Shown here: piece after piece, positions 1-7,688 of the stretch
Position numbering within the stretch: the first letter of the stretch is position 1
How the letters are laid out: each line of letters opens with the position of its first letter
Source: Bacteroidota bacterium
GTDB lineage: Bacteria; Bacteroidota; Bacteroidia; JAADEI01
Direction of reading: 5' to 3'
DNA: 8,412 bases
Assembly: GCA_024280615.1 (NCBI GenBank)
Contig: JAJRPU010000038.1
Span: 1 to 8,412 of the forward strand
Notes under the pieces: generated by a model
Seen by the model: the letters and a program-made list of their open reading frames with translations, nothing else
Database searches by the model: none
What the model was told of the DNA's origin: nothing
Made by a program: the position numbers and the translations under genes

Positions 1-340
1 GACGAACATCAATTGGTACGGGCGGCAGGCTATAAGTCCTTGGTTTAAGCCAGATTATTATTTCCTGTTTAGATTCTGATAATTGAATTCTTTGATTTGC
101 AACTTCAAAATTTAAATGCTGAACAGTCATTGATATGTTCTTACAAGGCAGTTCCTTTTGCCAGAGCCCCTGTTCATCAGTTGTTCCACTACGTTTCCCA
201 TTAATCAGGATGATTGCTTCTGAAACTGGCTTTTTAGTTTCCATATCTTTAACTATTACGGTTAGATGGCACTGCTGTTGGGCATTTGCAACTGAAAACA
301 TTATAAACACAATTACCATAATCACACTAACTATTCTCAT
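1..340 (-). CDS. Exported protein with N-terminal carboxypeptidase-regulatory-like domain (3' end outside window)
   Basis: The frame starts at ATG 340-338 and stays open for 113 codons to the left edge, so the C-terminus is missing. Residues 1-20 look like a signal peptide: MRIVSVIM, a hydrophobic core, then VANA followed by QQQ, which suits signal peptidase I cleavage after Ala20. Residues 24-100 resemble a CarboxypepD_reg/CNA-B-like beta-sandwich: TVIVKDMETKKPVSEAIILI, then a GTTDEQGLW turn (compare the family pattern G-T-T-D-x-x-G), then strands ending IIIWLKP. The following segment, YSLPPVPIDVR, sits where TonB-dependent receptors and related outer-membrane proteins pass from this domain to their next one. 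The start overlaps the sprA stop by four bases, which implies co-translation with sprA. An AGGA lies only two bases before the ATG, too close to be a normal ribosome binding site, so coupling probably drives initiation. Export and the domain call are fairly sure. Whether the rest is a TonB-dependent receptor, a DUF5686-type protein or something else cannot be seen here. Confidence 0.82.
   Translation of the reverse strand, partial: MRIVSVIMVIVFIMFSVANAQQQCHLTVIVKDMETKKPVSEAIILINGKRSGTTDEQGLWQKELPCKNISMTVQHLNFEVANQRIQLSESKQEIIIWLKPRTYSLPPVPIDVR
337..340 (-). promoter_or_regulatory. ATGA stop-start overlap between sprA and the downstream exported-protein gene
   Basis: The minus-strand bases 340-337 read ATGA. 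The ATG opens the downstream gene and the TGA closes sprA. Such four-base overlaps usually mean termination-reinitiation coupling, so the two products are probably made together from one transcript. The overlap is directly visible; coupling is inferred. Confidence 0.85.
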
Positions 341-3300
341 AGTCCTGTTAAGGAATATGTAGCGGTTATGCCAATGTAATATACTCTTGTTGGATAGCCA
401 CGGCTCACCAGCGGAATGGACTTGTTGTAATCAAAGAACAATTGGGTTTTCAGGTTTGTCATTGGTTCATAAGTGAAGGCTATCTTAAACTGATAAGAAA
501 TAGCACCATTAACTATTTCGCTAAGATTCTGCGACAATCTGTGTACTGTTTGTTCTCTGTAGCCATATCCACCAGTGATGGACATTCTGATAGGCTTTTT
601 TAATCTTGGCTTAACACCTCCTATCTTGAACGGGATTCTTACATTTTTGAATTGTCCCCCAATTGTTAAAGTGCCTCTCCACGACTGGTTCTCATTAACT
701 TGATAGTTCATAATGCTCAATTGAACGCTTCTATTTCTGTTAATAGAGAAATTAAAGTTGTATCCAGACCTAAGATTCACCTGAATTCCGAACAGTGGAC
801 TCATATTCTCATCAATAGTTACAGTGGTTATTTCATACATGGGATAGAAATCTCCACTTATTGGGTTTCGGGCTGTGTCGTATCCATTGTCTGCCTTGTA
901 GAAGAACGACGATTTGAAGTTGGAAATCTTCAAAGACGACTTATAACTGTGGTTTATAGAAATTGAAGAGAATATAGTTTTCAGATTACCGATTCGTTGC
1001 AGTCCTGATAGTCTTATGGACCAGTTCGGTTTGGGAATTTGTGGGAAATAATTCCTCGGACCTAAATCTTCAATTGGAATTCCAGAATATGCAGCGATGA
1101 ATGCAGGGATTAGGACCTGTGGCGAGTTGGGACCATAGCCGTCATAGAATCCTGGGACAGTGTCTATCTCTCCCGTTGAATATGGGTTGTTTCTCCCAAG
1201 AAGTTGAGACACTATCTGTCTATATTGCTCAAACCGTTGGAAGGTCTCTGAAGGTCTACCTCCCTTGGAAGGCTTATCAAACGTGGAAGACCACATGTTC
1301 CATGAGATAGAGAAGGTGCCTGTTGTGAGTGGCGTCAGATGGGCAAATCCCGTTCCATCACCTATAGTGTCCTTGAAAATTTCAGAATAATTGCGTGTCA
1401 AAGTTCTATTTGCATCAATGGTTATATTCAAGACTTTGAAGAAGTTAGTGGAGAGACGTCCTGTCAGTCGGTCTTCACGGGACTGTTTGAAGGGCAAGTT
1501 AAAGAATGTGTCTGTTGAAAGCCAACCTTTTTGAGCCAGTTGGGGCAACCAGGACGTATCCGGCTGATAACCAAACAGGAAGTCCCATCCTGGTCCAGAG
1601 AAAGTGCTATCCATTCCGAGCCATCTGGGCTGTAGCATAAATCCAGGCAGGGTTGTTCCCTCCCTAATAGTGTAAGTAAGAGAAATGTTATTCCAACCTT
1701 CAATAAGTCCCTTAATTATTTTTCCAGTAGTTGTTTTGGGTTTGGCAGGTGCTCGTGGTGGCTTAGGTTTCTTTGGTTTGGGACCGGGGTCCTTGCCCAT
1801 TGCCTTACGTGCCTTCCACTTTTCAAGCCTTACTTTCCATCTTTGAAGGTCTCGCTTATATCTCATTGATGGGCTAACTTGTTCCTTTATCCACCAATAT
1901 GTATTATGAAGGTTTCTCCACATTTTTCGCGGTCTGGCTCCCATAGTGAATCTGGTTTCCCTGCTGTTGGATATAGTGTTTCCGAAGGACTGAGAAGCCG
2001 GTGGTGCCCACTCCCATTTGTAGTTCGCTTTGTAATTAATGTCTCCATAAAGCCAGTTTATAATAGGGAATTTGTCAAGGGGCACCTTGTAGTTTGCGTT
2101 GAAATCGTGAGTGTATAGTTGAGGCATGCCGAACCTACTCATGTTTTGCTGAACTATTTGGCGTTCTTCTCTGGTGTCTACTGGTCCTTCTGGCTCAGGA
2201 ATTAGAGAGGTTGCACGGGCAGTAAGATTCATTCGCAGGGACCGAAATGGATTATATGTAATTGAATGGGTTCTGTGCCACAGGAATTCTTTTTCGTAAT
2301 AAGGTGGGATAGGCACTTCTCCCACTGTTAATGACCTGAGTTGTTCCATCATGAATTTGCGGTCCCAGTCATAGCCCACTTTGATGCTTTGTGGCAGGAA
2401 AGAAAGATTGAATTCCCTTAGCCATCTAAGGTGTTTCTTATTGGCTTTAATTTTCAGCTTGAATGGTTCCCAAGGTTTGGCTGTTAGCGAATAAGAGTAT
2501 TGTGCTCCAATTCTGTAGTCTCTTCTGAATCGTTGTTGAATGAACGGGTCTCTGTATCTCTCCTCTTTATATGTTCCCGAGAAGGACAGGTTGGAAAGGT
2601 CCCAAGGCATTGGCTTACCGCTCTTCCCAGTCCGGATTTTCCGTATGTCAGTGAAAGTAATGGACCTGATATCCCGAGCGGTTTGGACAACATTCTTCAA
2701 GGAATCTCTTAATTTTTCGGGCAAAGCAGCCATATATTCTTTAAGCACAATGTCTGTCTCAAAAGGATGATATCTTGGTGTTGATACCTGATTTGAATAA
2801 GCCAGATATACAGGCATTTTGATGGACTTAAATAGGAACTTGCTCAGGTCAGTGCCAATAGCGAAATCAACTCCTTGGAAATAGTCCTGCCTTCTTTCTG
2901 TAATGGTTTGGTTAAGTGCTCCAAATCCGGGCGTATGCATTTTACCGGCAAGGCTAATGTTTGCCACGTCTGCAAGGGCTATGTCAACACTTGCTTGAGC
3001 GGCACTGCCACCATAGTTCTTATATCCTGCCACTCTCAATTCATTGAACCACACTTCCACACATCGGGACCCAGTGCCATCCGCTGGATTTGTAATTCCA
3101 AGCATCATTGTTTGAACCCTACCGAGGTCTGGCTTACCAACTATTCTGATTATGTGTCCATTGGGCAGAACATAATCAAATGGTTTGTTGACTGGATAGC
3201 CCTGTTCATCCCTTATTCGCTTTATAATGACGAGGGAATCAAGCAGTATATTTATCCTGTTTTCTACGGGCCAGACCAGTTCAGGGTCTTCTGTTCCATA

Positions 3301-6300
3301 AGGCGTCAACTTCAAAGGGACAATGTACTCATAATAGTTTTCTGTGAAGTCATAACCTAATCTAAGGAATGCGTGCATTTCTCCATCCTGCAATGGGTTG
3401 CCGGGCACCTCTTCTGCATGTATAAACATTCTGAGTCGTTCAAATTGTCGCAGGTCAACACCTGCTTCTTTATACACTGCCCTTGAATCACCATCTTCAA
3501 GGTTGCAAACCTTTAAAGCTAAGGATTGCTCATTTTGTTCAACTGCCACTCCACTGATGCTTGACGGAAGAACCTCCCGCTGAACCCCCGGTGGCAATAC
3601 ATAAGGGATTGGTTCCCGTTCACTGTTCTCCTCAATGTTAACTACGGAAACATCAAAGTCTGTCTCCTGAACATCATCGTTTATAATAACTTCTCCTGGT
3701 TGCTTAAGGTCATATTCATAAATACGCCATGTGCTACCTACAAGGGCTACCCTTGCGAACCGAAGGATTGCTGTTGTGTCCCATCCGTGTAATATCATTC
3801 TGATGAATCGTATGGAACGGAAGTCTGATATGCCTCCTGTCTTATGTTGATACTTTCTTATGGGAATCCGTATCTGGTACCATCTTACTTGCTCTGTGTT
3901 TCCGTTAGGCAAGGTAACTTCTGCGGTTACCATGTCTGTTACATATCCATTGCCGGGTTGCAAATCCGCTGGTGTTATTCTAACGACATATTGGTAATAG
4001 GCTTCTGCTTGATTAAGTGTATTGTCTTCGTTAAGGTCCTCGTTATCGGGGTAGTTTGTTGCTGAAAAGACCTGTTCTCCTTCTCCGCCGACTGGTGAGT
4101 TGCCCTCTGGATTGCTATAATACTTATAAAGGTCAAGGATAGGCAACTCCTGTGCTATAAGTTCTGGGTCAAGGTAGTGTTTGAAGTTATCATGAGATGG
4201 GTCTTCAGCGAACCGTTGATAAGCCTCAGGCGAAAGGATTGGTTGAATATTTCCGAGATAGTCAGTTCTGAAGATGGCTTCTGCTTCGTCAGGTATTCCG
4301 TCCAAACCAACATCTTGAGCGGTTCTTGTTGCTGGGTCGTTGTCAAAAGTTCTGGTTATTGGAGGGAACTTAGGCACAAGTCCCCAGATGGTTGTGTCTG
4401 CTATGGCTGGGTCATCTTCTGGTCCGGGCAGTCCGTTTTCGTATGCGAGTCGGCTGTCTGAAAGGACATCTTCCGAAACATTACCAAGGTGAATGTATAG
4501 TTCTCCGCCTTTAGCAAATGGGTCATACACAAATGGGTCCATCAGCCACAGTTCAATATATTCAATTCCTGCCTGTTCAAAATCAGTTACATATAGGGAC
4601 TGAGTTATTCCTGCCCATCTTTTTTCAGGATTTGTAAGATAACCATCCGGAGTCAATTCAGTTGTGTAGTTGTATGGTCCTGGTTCATTGGGATAATAGG
4701 CAAGGTTAAGAGTCGTGATTCTCAATGGGGTGCCCAGTTCACTGGCTTTCTGTGGAAACACTTCCTGTTCAAGCACTTCCCTGACAAAGTGATTTGAAAC
4801 AATGTCAGGATTATTTTTAACGTAATCGGGAGTTCTTGTGGTGTGGTCATAAAAGACAGGGTCTATAGAGAACCAAGACAGGTGTGCCCGGTTGTAATTA
4901 ACCGCAAGAGAGTTAATAGAATCTCCTTCTGTTAAAATGGGTTGTCCGTAATAGTCAACCATTTTCTGCGGTGTTGCGGCGAGTTTCCAAGCGGTTACTG
5001 GCAACCGAATGTCATAATAATGCCTTACTCCTTCAAAATCGTCAAGATAAATTGTTGCATTTTTGTCATTTTCAAGCCTCACTGCCTTATTTTCCTTTGG
5101 CATGAAGTGGGCGAATTCAAGGCGTGCCCTCACCTGAGAGTGTTGCTTGCTTGCAATCCCCGGTAATTTGTTAACCAATTGGGTGAGCCACATAGAAGGC
5201 GATGAATAAGTCAAATCGGCTCCCACTATTTCATTGGTCACGGGAATAGTGTTCATATCAACTTTATAGGTATAGGTTTGTTCAGTGAGACGTAGCCACG
5301 TTGCCCCCAAGGACAGGTTTTTGTTAATCCAATAATCAAATCGGGTTCCTATGAAGAATTTCCTTGTTGCCAAAATAAAATCCTGAGATTCAAAAGTTAC
5401 ATTGACTGGTTGTCCGGACTGCAAAATAGCATCGTTTATGATTCTAACTTTTCCGAGCATGTAGTCCACCGTGTAGTCTTTGCCTTCTTCAAGGGTCCTG
5501 CCCCCCACTGTTACCCTCACCGACCCCTCTGGAATATTCATTCTGCCAAGGTCTATGGTACTTCCAGCAGCTGATTTATATCTAACACGAATAACATATC
5601 TGTTTTTGTTGGCTTTTTGACGAGCCTGAACCTTTGTTGTTGTGTAAAGTTCTTCATAAACGTATTTCCCCCAGAGATGCGGTTCTGAAGCAAGGGCATC
5701 TTTAATTGTTTTGCCGAAGGGCTCAAGGACAGGGAAAATGACTCGTCCCCTTTGAGGGTCAATGGTTATTCCCGGCAAGAAATCAAAAACTCCATCGGAA
5801 CGGGGTTCCCCTTGTTTGTTCACTTGATCAACCTTCAAGACCCTGATGAGCGGAACTCCTTGAATAGAACCTTCTGGAATATACCTTTTATATCCACCTC
5901 CTGGGTCAATATAGTAAACATCAAGATAGAAATCTTCTGGACTAATCTGCCAAGCCCTCAACGGGTAAATGTTTTTCATCATTAATTCCCATATGGGCAG
6001 GTCAACGAAAACCCCCGAAGACTTAAGCATTTTCAGAAACAAGACTTGGTCGTTATTTTCACCAATAGGCACTTCGTCGGAAAACTCACCCACTCTGTAG
6101 ACCTCCCCGTTGTATGTGTATTCATAAGCCACTGCAAGAACTTCGTTAGGTTGTAAACTAATATTCAAAGAAATGAAGCCAGGTTCCGGATAGAGCGTGT
6201 ATTCATTTTGCGATAGTTTCCTTGCATATACCTTTTCAAAGTCTTTAATATATTCCAGTCCCAGTTTTTGAAGTTCTTGAACCACTGTGTTTGAACTCCG

Positions 6301-7464
6301 AGCGTTTGGATTGCTATTTAGCGTTGCATAAAGCGTGTTTGCATCATTGGAAGGCAAATTGCCTGCATTCGGTTTCTTGAAAGCACTCTTATATGGATTG
6401 GGTTCTCCAAGGTCCATCAGTGCAACTACCTCCCGGGCGTTCTCCGGTCTGCCCTGAGTGTTGGTTATCCACACTTCTATCCTCGTAATTCTAACATTGG
6501 ACTTTATCTTCGGCAGTTCAGAAAGGGCTTGTTCAAAGTTGTTTCTGAAATAGTGAGCCAAAAGGAAGTGTTTGTTTTCCTCATATTCATCTGCTTTGAT
6601 TTCCACTGTTTGGGTCTGCGCTCCCCCTTGGAAAGTGATTGTTTGTGTTTGGCTTTGTTTCTGAGAAGCCACTGCCGTTACAGTCAATCTACCAAATTGA
6701 AGTTTTGTTTTTATACCCATTAGTTGCTGTGCACCGGTAATGAGCGAATTTTTTAATGGGAAAGAAACGTTTCCTGCTTCAATCTCCTTAATAATGTGGT
6801 GTTCCTTGCCCTCATATCTTAGTCTTATCTGGTTGTTGAAGTTTAATTGAGCCTTAGAATCAAAATTGAAGTTGATTTTCATCAAATCGCCTATTGACCC
6901 AACCACGCTGAATCGCATATCAGTATTGAAGTCTGGAGAGCCTATCCTTCTGAATCTCTCAGGTAACAACGGATTGTCCGTTTTTGTATGCTTATATCCC
7001 ACTGTTAGGCTGACTTCTCCTGTTGGTCTGATGCTCACAAAGTCACTCCCGAAAATGTTGAACACACTTGAGTCAAGCCCTGGTAATTCTGGTCCCCTGC
7101 CTTTTTGAAGTGTTGATAACCTAACACGACCACCTTCCAGTTCCACTTCGCTGTCTCTACTGTCCATCCAATATAAATGAGACCGTTGTTGTTCTTTCCA
7201 TCGCATGAATTCTTCGTGGGTCATATAGATTGGGGGTCTGACGTCCACTCCCTCCCTATGGAAATGAATGAAGTAGCCTCCTGTTAGTGAATCGTATTCA
7301 ACAAGCGTATCTATCTGGTCATGAGGAACTTGTGGAATGGTATCCTGAGCCCCAATGTGTGTAGCTAGTCCACTAAATAACGCAATACCCGTTGCCGTTA
7401 AAAGTGCTACAAACCATCTTCCCATATGTCCAACGTGTGGAATTTTAACGCAAAATTGATGCAT
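337..7464 (-). CDS. sprA: SprA/Sov, outer-membrane translocon of the type IX secretion system
   Basis: SprA is the very large outer-membrane beta-barrel through which type IX secretion system cargo (adhesins, proteases, gliding proteins) leaves the periplasm. Known homologues are about 2400-2500 residues; this one is 2375, so it is full length. A signal peptide is visible: MGRWFVALL, a hydrophobic run, then HIGA before QDTIP. Family landmarks follow in order: an SprA_N-type segment at about 140-175 (VSIRPTGEVSLTVGYKH, then DNPLLPERFRR); AVAYEYTYNGEVYRVGEF at about 443-462; LPIWELMMKNIYPL at about 487-500; WINKNLSLGATWLRLTE at about 710-727; YLDDFEG at about 808-814; a second SprA_N-type region from about 945 (IEYIELWLMDPF, GGELYIHLGNVSEDVL, NEDNTLNQAEAYYQY, GGISDFRSIRFIRM); FNELRVAGY near 1471; HTPGFGALNQTITERR near 1510; and alternating barrel strands to the C-terminus (KPNWSIRLSGLQRIG near 2144). 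A Lys/Pro-rich linker lies at about 1868-1918. The frame has no interruptions. The start may be Met1 (7464) or, judging from the signal peptide, Met14 (7425). The stop overlaps the next gene. Identification rests on recalled family motifs, which match along the entire length. Confidence 0.97.
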   Translation of the reverse strand: MHQFCVKIPHVGHMGRWFVALLTATGIALFSGLATHIGAQDTIPQVPHDQIDTLVEYDSLTGGYFIHFHREGVDVRPPIYMTHEEFMRWKEQQRSHLYWMDSRDSEVELEGGRVRLSTLQKGRGPELPGLDSSVFNIFGSDFVSIRPTGEVSLTVGYKHTKTDNPLLPERFRRIGSPDFNTDMRFSVVGSIGDLMKINFNFDSKAQLNFNNQIRLRYEGKEHHIIKEIEAGNVSFPLKNSLITGAQQLMGIKTKLQFGRLTVTAVASQKQSQTQTITFQGGAQTQTVEIKADEYEENKHFLLAHYFRNNFEQALSELPKIKSNVRITRIEVWITNTQGRPENAREVVALMDLGEPNPYKSAFKKPNAGNLPSNDANTLYATLNSNPNARSSNTVVQELQKLGLEYIKDFEKVYARKLSQNEYTLYPEPGFISLNISLQPNEVLAVAYEYTYNGEVYRVGEFSDEVPIGENNDQVLFLKMLKSSGVFVDLPIWELMMKNIYPLRAWQISPEDFYLDVYYIDPGGGYKRYIPEGSIQGVPLIRVLKVDQVNKQGEPRSDGVFDFLPGITIDPQRGRVIFPVLEPFGKTIKDALASEPHLWGKYVYEELYTTTKVQARQKANKNRYVIRVRYKSAAGSTIDLGRMNIPEGSVRVTVGGRTLEEGKDYTVDYMLGKVRIINDAILQSGQPVNVTFESQDFILATRKFFIGTRFDYWINKNLSLGATWLRLTEQTYTYKVDMNTIPVTNEIVGADLTYSSPSMWLTQLVNKLPGIASKQHSQVRARLEFAHFMPKENKAVRLENDKNATIYLDDFEGVRHYYDIRLPVTAWKLAATPQKMVDYYGQPILTEGDSINSLAVNYNRAHLSWFSIDPVFYDHTTRTPDYVKNNPDIVSNHFVREVLEQEVFPQKASELGTPLRITTLNLAYYPNEPGPYNYTTELTPDGYLTNPEKRWAGITQSLYVTDFEQAGIEYIELWLMDPFVYDPFAKGGELYIHLGNVSEDVLSDSRLAYENGLPGPEDDPAIADTTIWGLVPKFPPITRTFDNDPATRTAQDVGLDGIPDEAEAIFRTDYLGNIQPILSPEAYQRFAEDPSHDNFKHYLDPELIAQELPILDLYKYYSNPEGNSPVGGEGEQVFSATNYPDNEDLNEDNTLNQAEAYYQYVVRITPADLQPGNGYVTDMVTAEVTLPNGNTEQVRWYQIRIPIRKYQHKTGGISDFRSIRFIRMILHGWDTTAILRFARVALVGSTWRIYEYDLKQPGEVIINDDVQETDFDVSVVNIEENSEREPIPYVLPPGVQREVLPSSISGVAVEQNEQSLALKVCNLEDGDSRAVYKEAGVDLRQFERLRMFIHAEEVPGNPLQDGEMHAFLRLGYDFTENYYEYIVPLKLTPYGTEDPELVWPVENRINILLDSLVIIKRIRDEQGYPVNKPFDYVLPNGHIIRIVGKPDLGRVQTMMLGITNPADGTGSRCVEVWFNELRVAGYKNYGGSAAQASVDIALADVANISLAGKMHTPGFGALNQTITERRQDYFQGVDFAIGTDLSKFLFKSIKMPVYLAYSNQVSTPRYHPFETDIVLKEYMAALPEKLRDSLKNVVQTARDIRSITFTDIRKIRTGKSGKPMPWDLSNLSFSGTYKEERYRDPFIQQRFRRDYRIGAQYSYSLTAKPWEPFKLKIKANKKHLRWLREFNLSFLPQSIKVGYDWDRKFMMEQLRSLTVGEVPIPPYYEKEFLWHRTHSITYNPFRSLRMNLTARATSLIPEPEGPVDTREERQIVQQNMSRFGMPQLYTHDFNANYKVPLDKFPIINWLYGDINYKANYKWEWAPPASQSFGNTISNSRETRFTMGARPRKMWRNLHNTYWWIKEQVSPSMRYKRDLQRWKVRLEKWKARKAMGKDPGPKPKKPKPPRAPAKPKTTTGKIIKGLIEGWNNISLTYTIREGTTLPGFMLQPRWLGMDSTFSGPGWDFLFGYQPDTSWLPQLAQKGWLSTDTFFNLPFKQSREDRLTGRLSTNFFKVLNITIDANRTLTRNYSEIFKDTIGDGTGFAHLTPLTTGTFSISWNMWSSTFDKPSKGGRPSETFQRFEQYRQIVSQLLGRNNPYSTGEIDTVPGFYDGYGPNSPQVLIPAFIAAYSGIPIEDLGPRNYFPQIPKPNWSIRLSGLQRIGNLKTIFSSISINHSYKSSLKISNFKSSFFYKADNGYDTARNPISGDFYPMYEITTVTIDENMSPLFGIQVNLRSGYNFNFSINRNRSVQLSIMNYQVNENQSWRGTLTIGGQFKNVRIPFKIGGVKPRLKKPIRMSITGGYGYREQTVHRLSQNLSEIVNGAISYQFKIAFTYEPMTNLKTQLFFDYNKSIPLVSRGYPTRVYYIGITATYSLTGL

Positions 7465-7487
7465 TTATGATATAGTTTGATTTGGTC

Positions 7488-7509
7488 TTAAACCACAATG
7501 GACATAGGG
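7488..7509. repeat. Diverged third copy of the TTAAACCACA repeat
   Basis: The bases TTAAACCACAATGGACATAG start exactly like the two 23-bp repeats to the right (TTAAACCACA identical) and then drift apart, keeping only scattered matches. This copy lies 24 bases before the first possible sprA start, within the likely sprA leader or promoter region. It may be a decayed repeat copy; the shared ten bases alone are modest evidence. Confidence 0.5.
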
Positions 7510-7517
7510 TTCTTGTT

Positions 7518-7540
7518 TTAAACCACAGTGTCGCACAGAG
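7518..7540. repeat. 23-bp direct repeat, copy 1
   Basis: This stretch begins TTAAACCACAGTGTCGCACA and ends GAG. It is identical over all 23 bases to 7637-7659, and the match stops at both edges (T against A before it, T against G after it). The two copies are 119 bases apart start to start and bracket the inverted CACAGAG/CTCTGTG cluster. The CCACAG...CACAGAG style resembles dispersed intergenic repeats found in many environmental bacterial genomes (recollection, not a search). Confidence 0.9.
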
Positions 7541-7596
7541 TTAAACTCAGAGGACACAGAGGAACACTTTGAGTCAAATAACATAAGAACTCTGTG
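7534..7596. repeat. Inverted repeat CACAGAGTT / AACTCTGTG with possible nested stem
   Basis: CACAGAGTT at 7534-7542 is the perfect reverse complement of AACTCTGTG at 7588-7596. Inside the 45-base loop, ACTCA at 7545-7549 can pair with TGAGT at 7570-7574, and CACAGAG at 7555-7561 offers an alternative partner for CTCTGTG. The result would be a branched or alternating hairpin. It could act as a transcript-end structure for the reverse transcriptase gene or as part of a structured RNA. It lacks the GC-rich stem and T-tract of a classical intrinsic terminator. Confidence 0.7.
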
Positions 7597-7636
7597 GAAC
7601 TCAGCTTTTACTCAGTGTAACTCGGTGAGATATTTA

Positions 7637-7659
7637 TTAAACCACAGTGTCGCACAGAG
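7637..7659. repeat. 23-bp direct repeat, copy 2
   Basis: Exact copy of 7518-7540. It lies 29 bases past the reverse transcriptase stop codon in that gene's reading direction, so it falls in the 3' untranslated region of that transcript. Its final CACAGAGG (7653-7660) also matches 7555-7562. Confidence 0.9.
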
Positions 7660-7688
7660 GAAATTAGTTATAATTATGTTAATGAATC

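Larger units (their letters stand above)
7465..7688. other. Non-coding repeat-rich spacer between the reverse transcriptase gene and sprA
   Basis: These 224 bases separate the reverse transcriptase stop from the first possible sprA start. No convincing reading frame was found on either strand. The middle is packed with variants of CACAGAG and its complement CTCTGTG: forward-type words lie at 7534-7540, 7546-7553 (CTCAGAGG), 7555-7562 and 7653-7660, and reverse-type words at 7590-7597, 7611-7617 and 7621-7627. The sprA promoter and 5' leader must lie here unless sprA is read through from upstream, but no good match to the Bacteroidota -7 consensus (TAnnTTTG) was found. The ends (7465-7487 and 7661-7688) are plain AT-rich sequence. 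Confidence 0.85.

Noticed and set aside
266..274. Lipobox cysteine (lipoprotein) in the exported protein at Cys24
   Set aside because: The residues before Cys24 are QQQ, which do not fit a lipobox. The ANA-QQQ site three residues earlier suits signal peptidase I.
135..362. 75-codon plus-strand frame at the sprA/downstream gene junction
   Set aside because: It is antisense to the exported-protein gene and the sprA stop. Its hydrophobic tail is the complement of the signal-peptide region, not a separate membrane protein.
2875..3360. 161-codon open frame on the plus strand
   Set aside because: It lies wholly antisense to sprA where SprA family motifs are strongest, and its translation shows no domain, signal or repeat pattern. 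It is a shadow frame.
337..7464. SprA as the diversified target of a DGR
   Set aside because: No second copy of any sprA stretch was seen near the reverse transcriptase, and the 224-base spacer has no A-rich sequence resembling the 3' end of sprA. DGR targets usually end in a C-type lectin or Ig-like fold, not a barrel.
7588..7629. Classical intrinsic terminator of the reverse transcriptase gene
   Set aside because: The inverted pairs here are short, have alternative partners and are not followed by a T-tract in the minus-strand reading direction, so only a possible role was noted.
7488..7659. CRISPR array
   Set aside because: There are only two exact repeats, with unequal spacing (about 96 bases between them and 8 to the diverged copy), internal repeats inside the 'spacer', and no cas genes.
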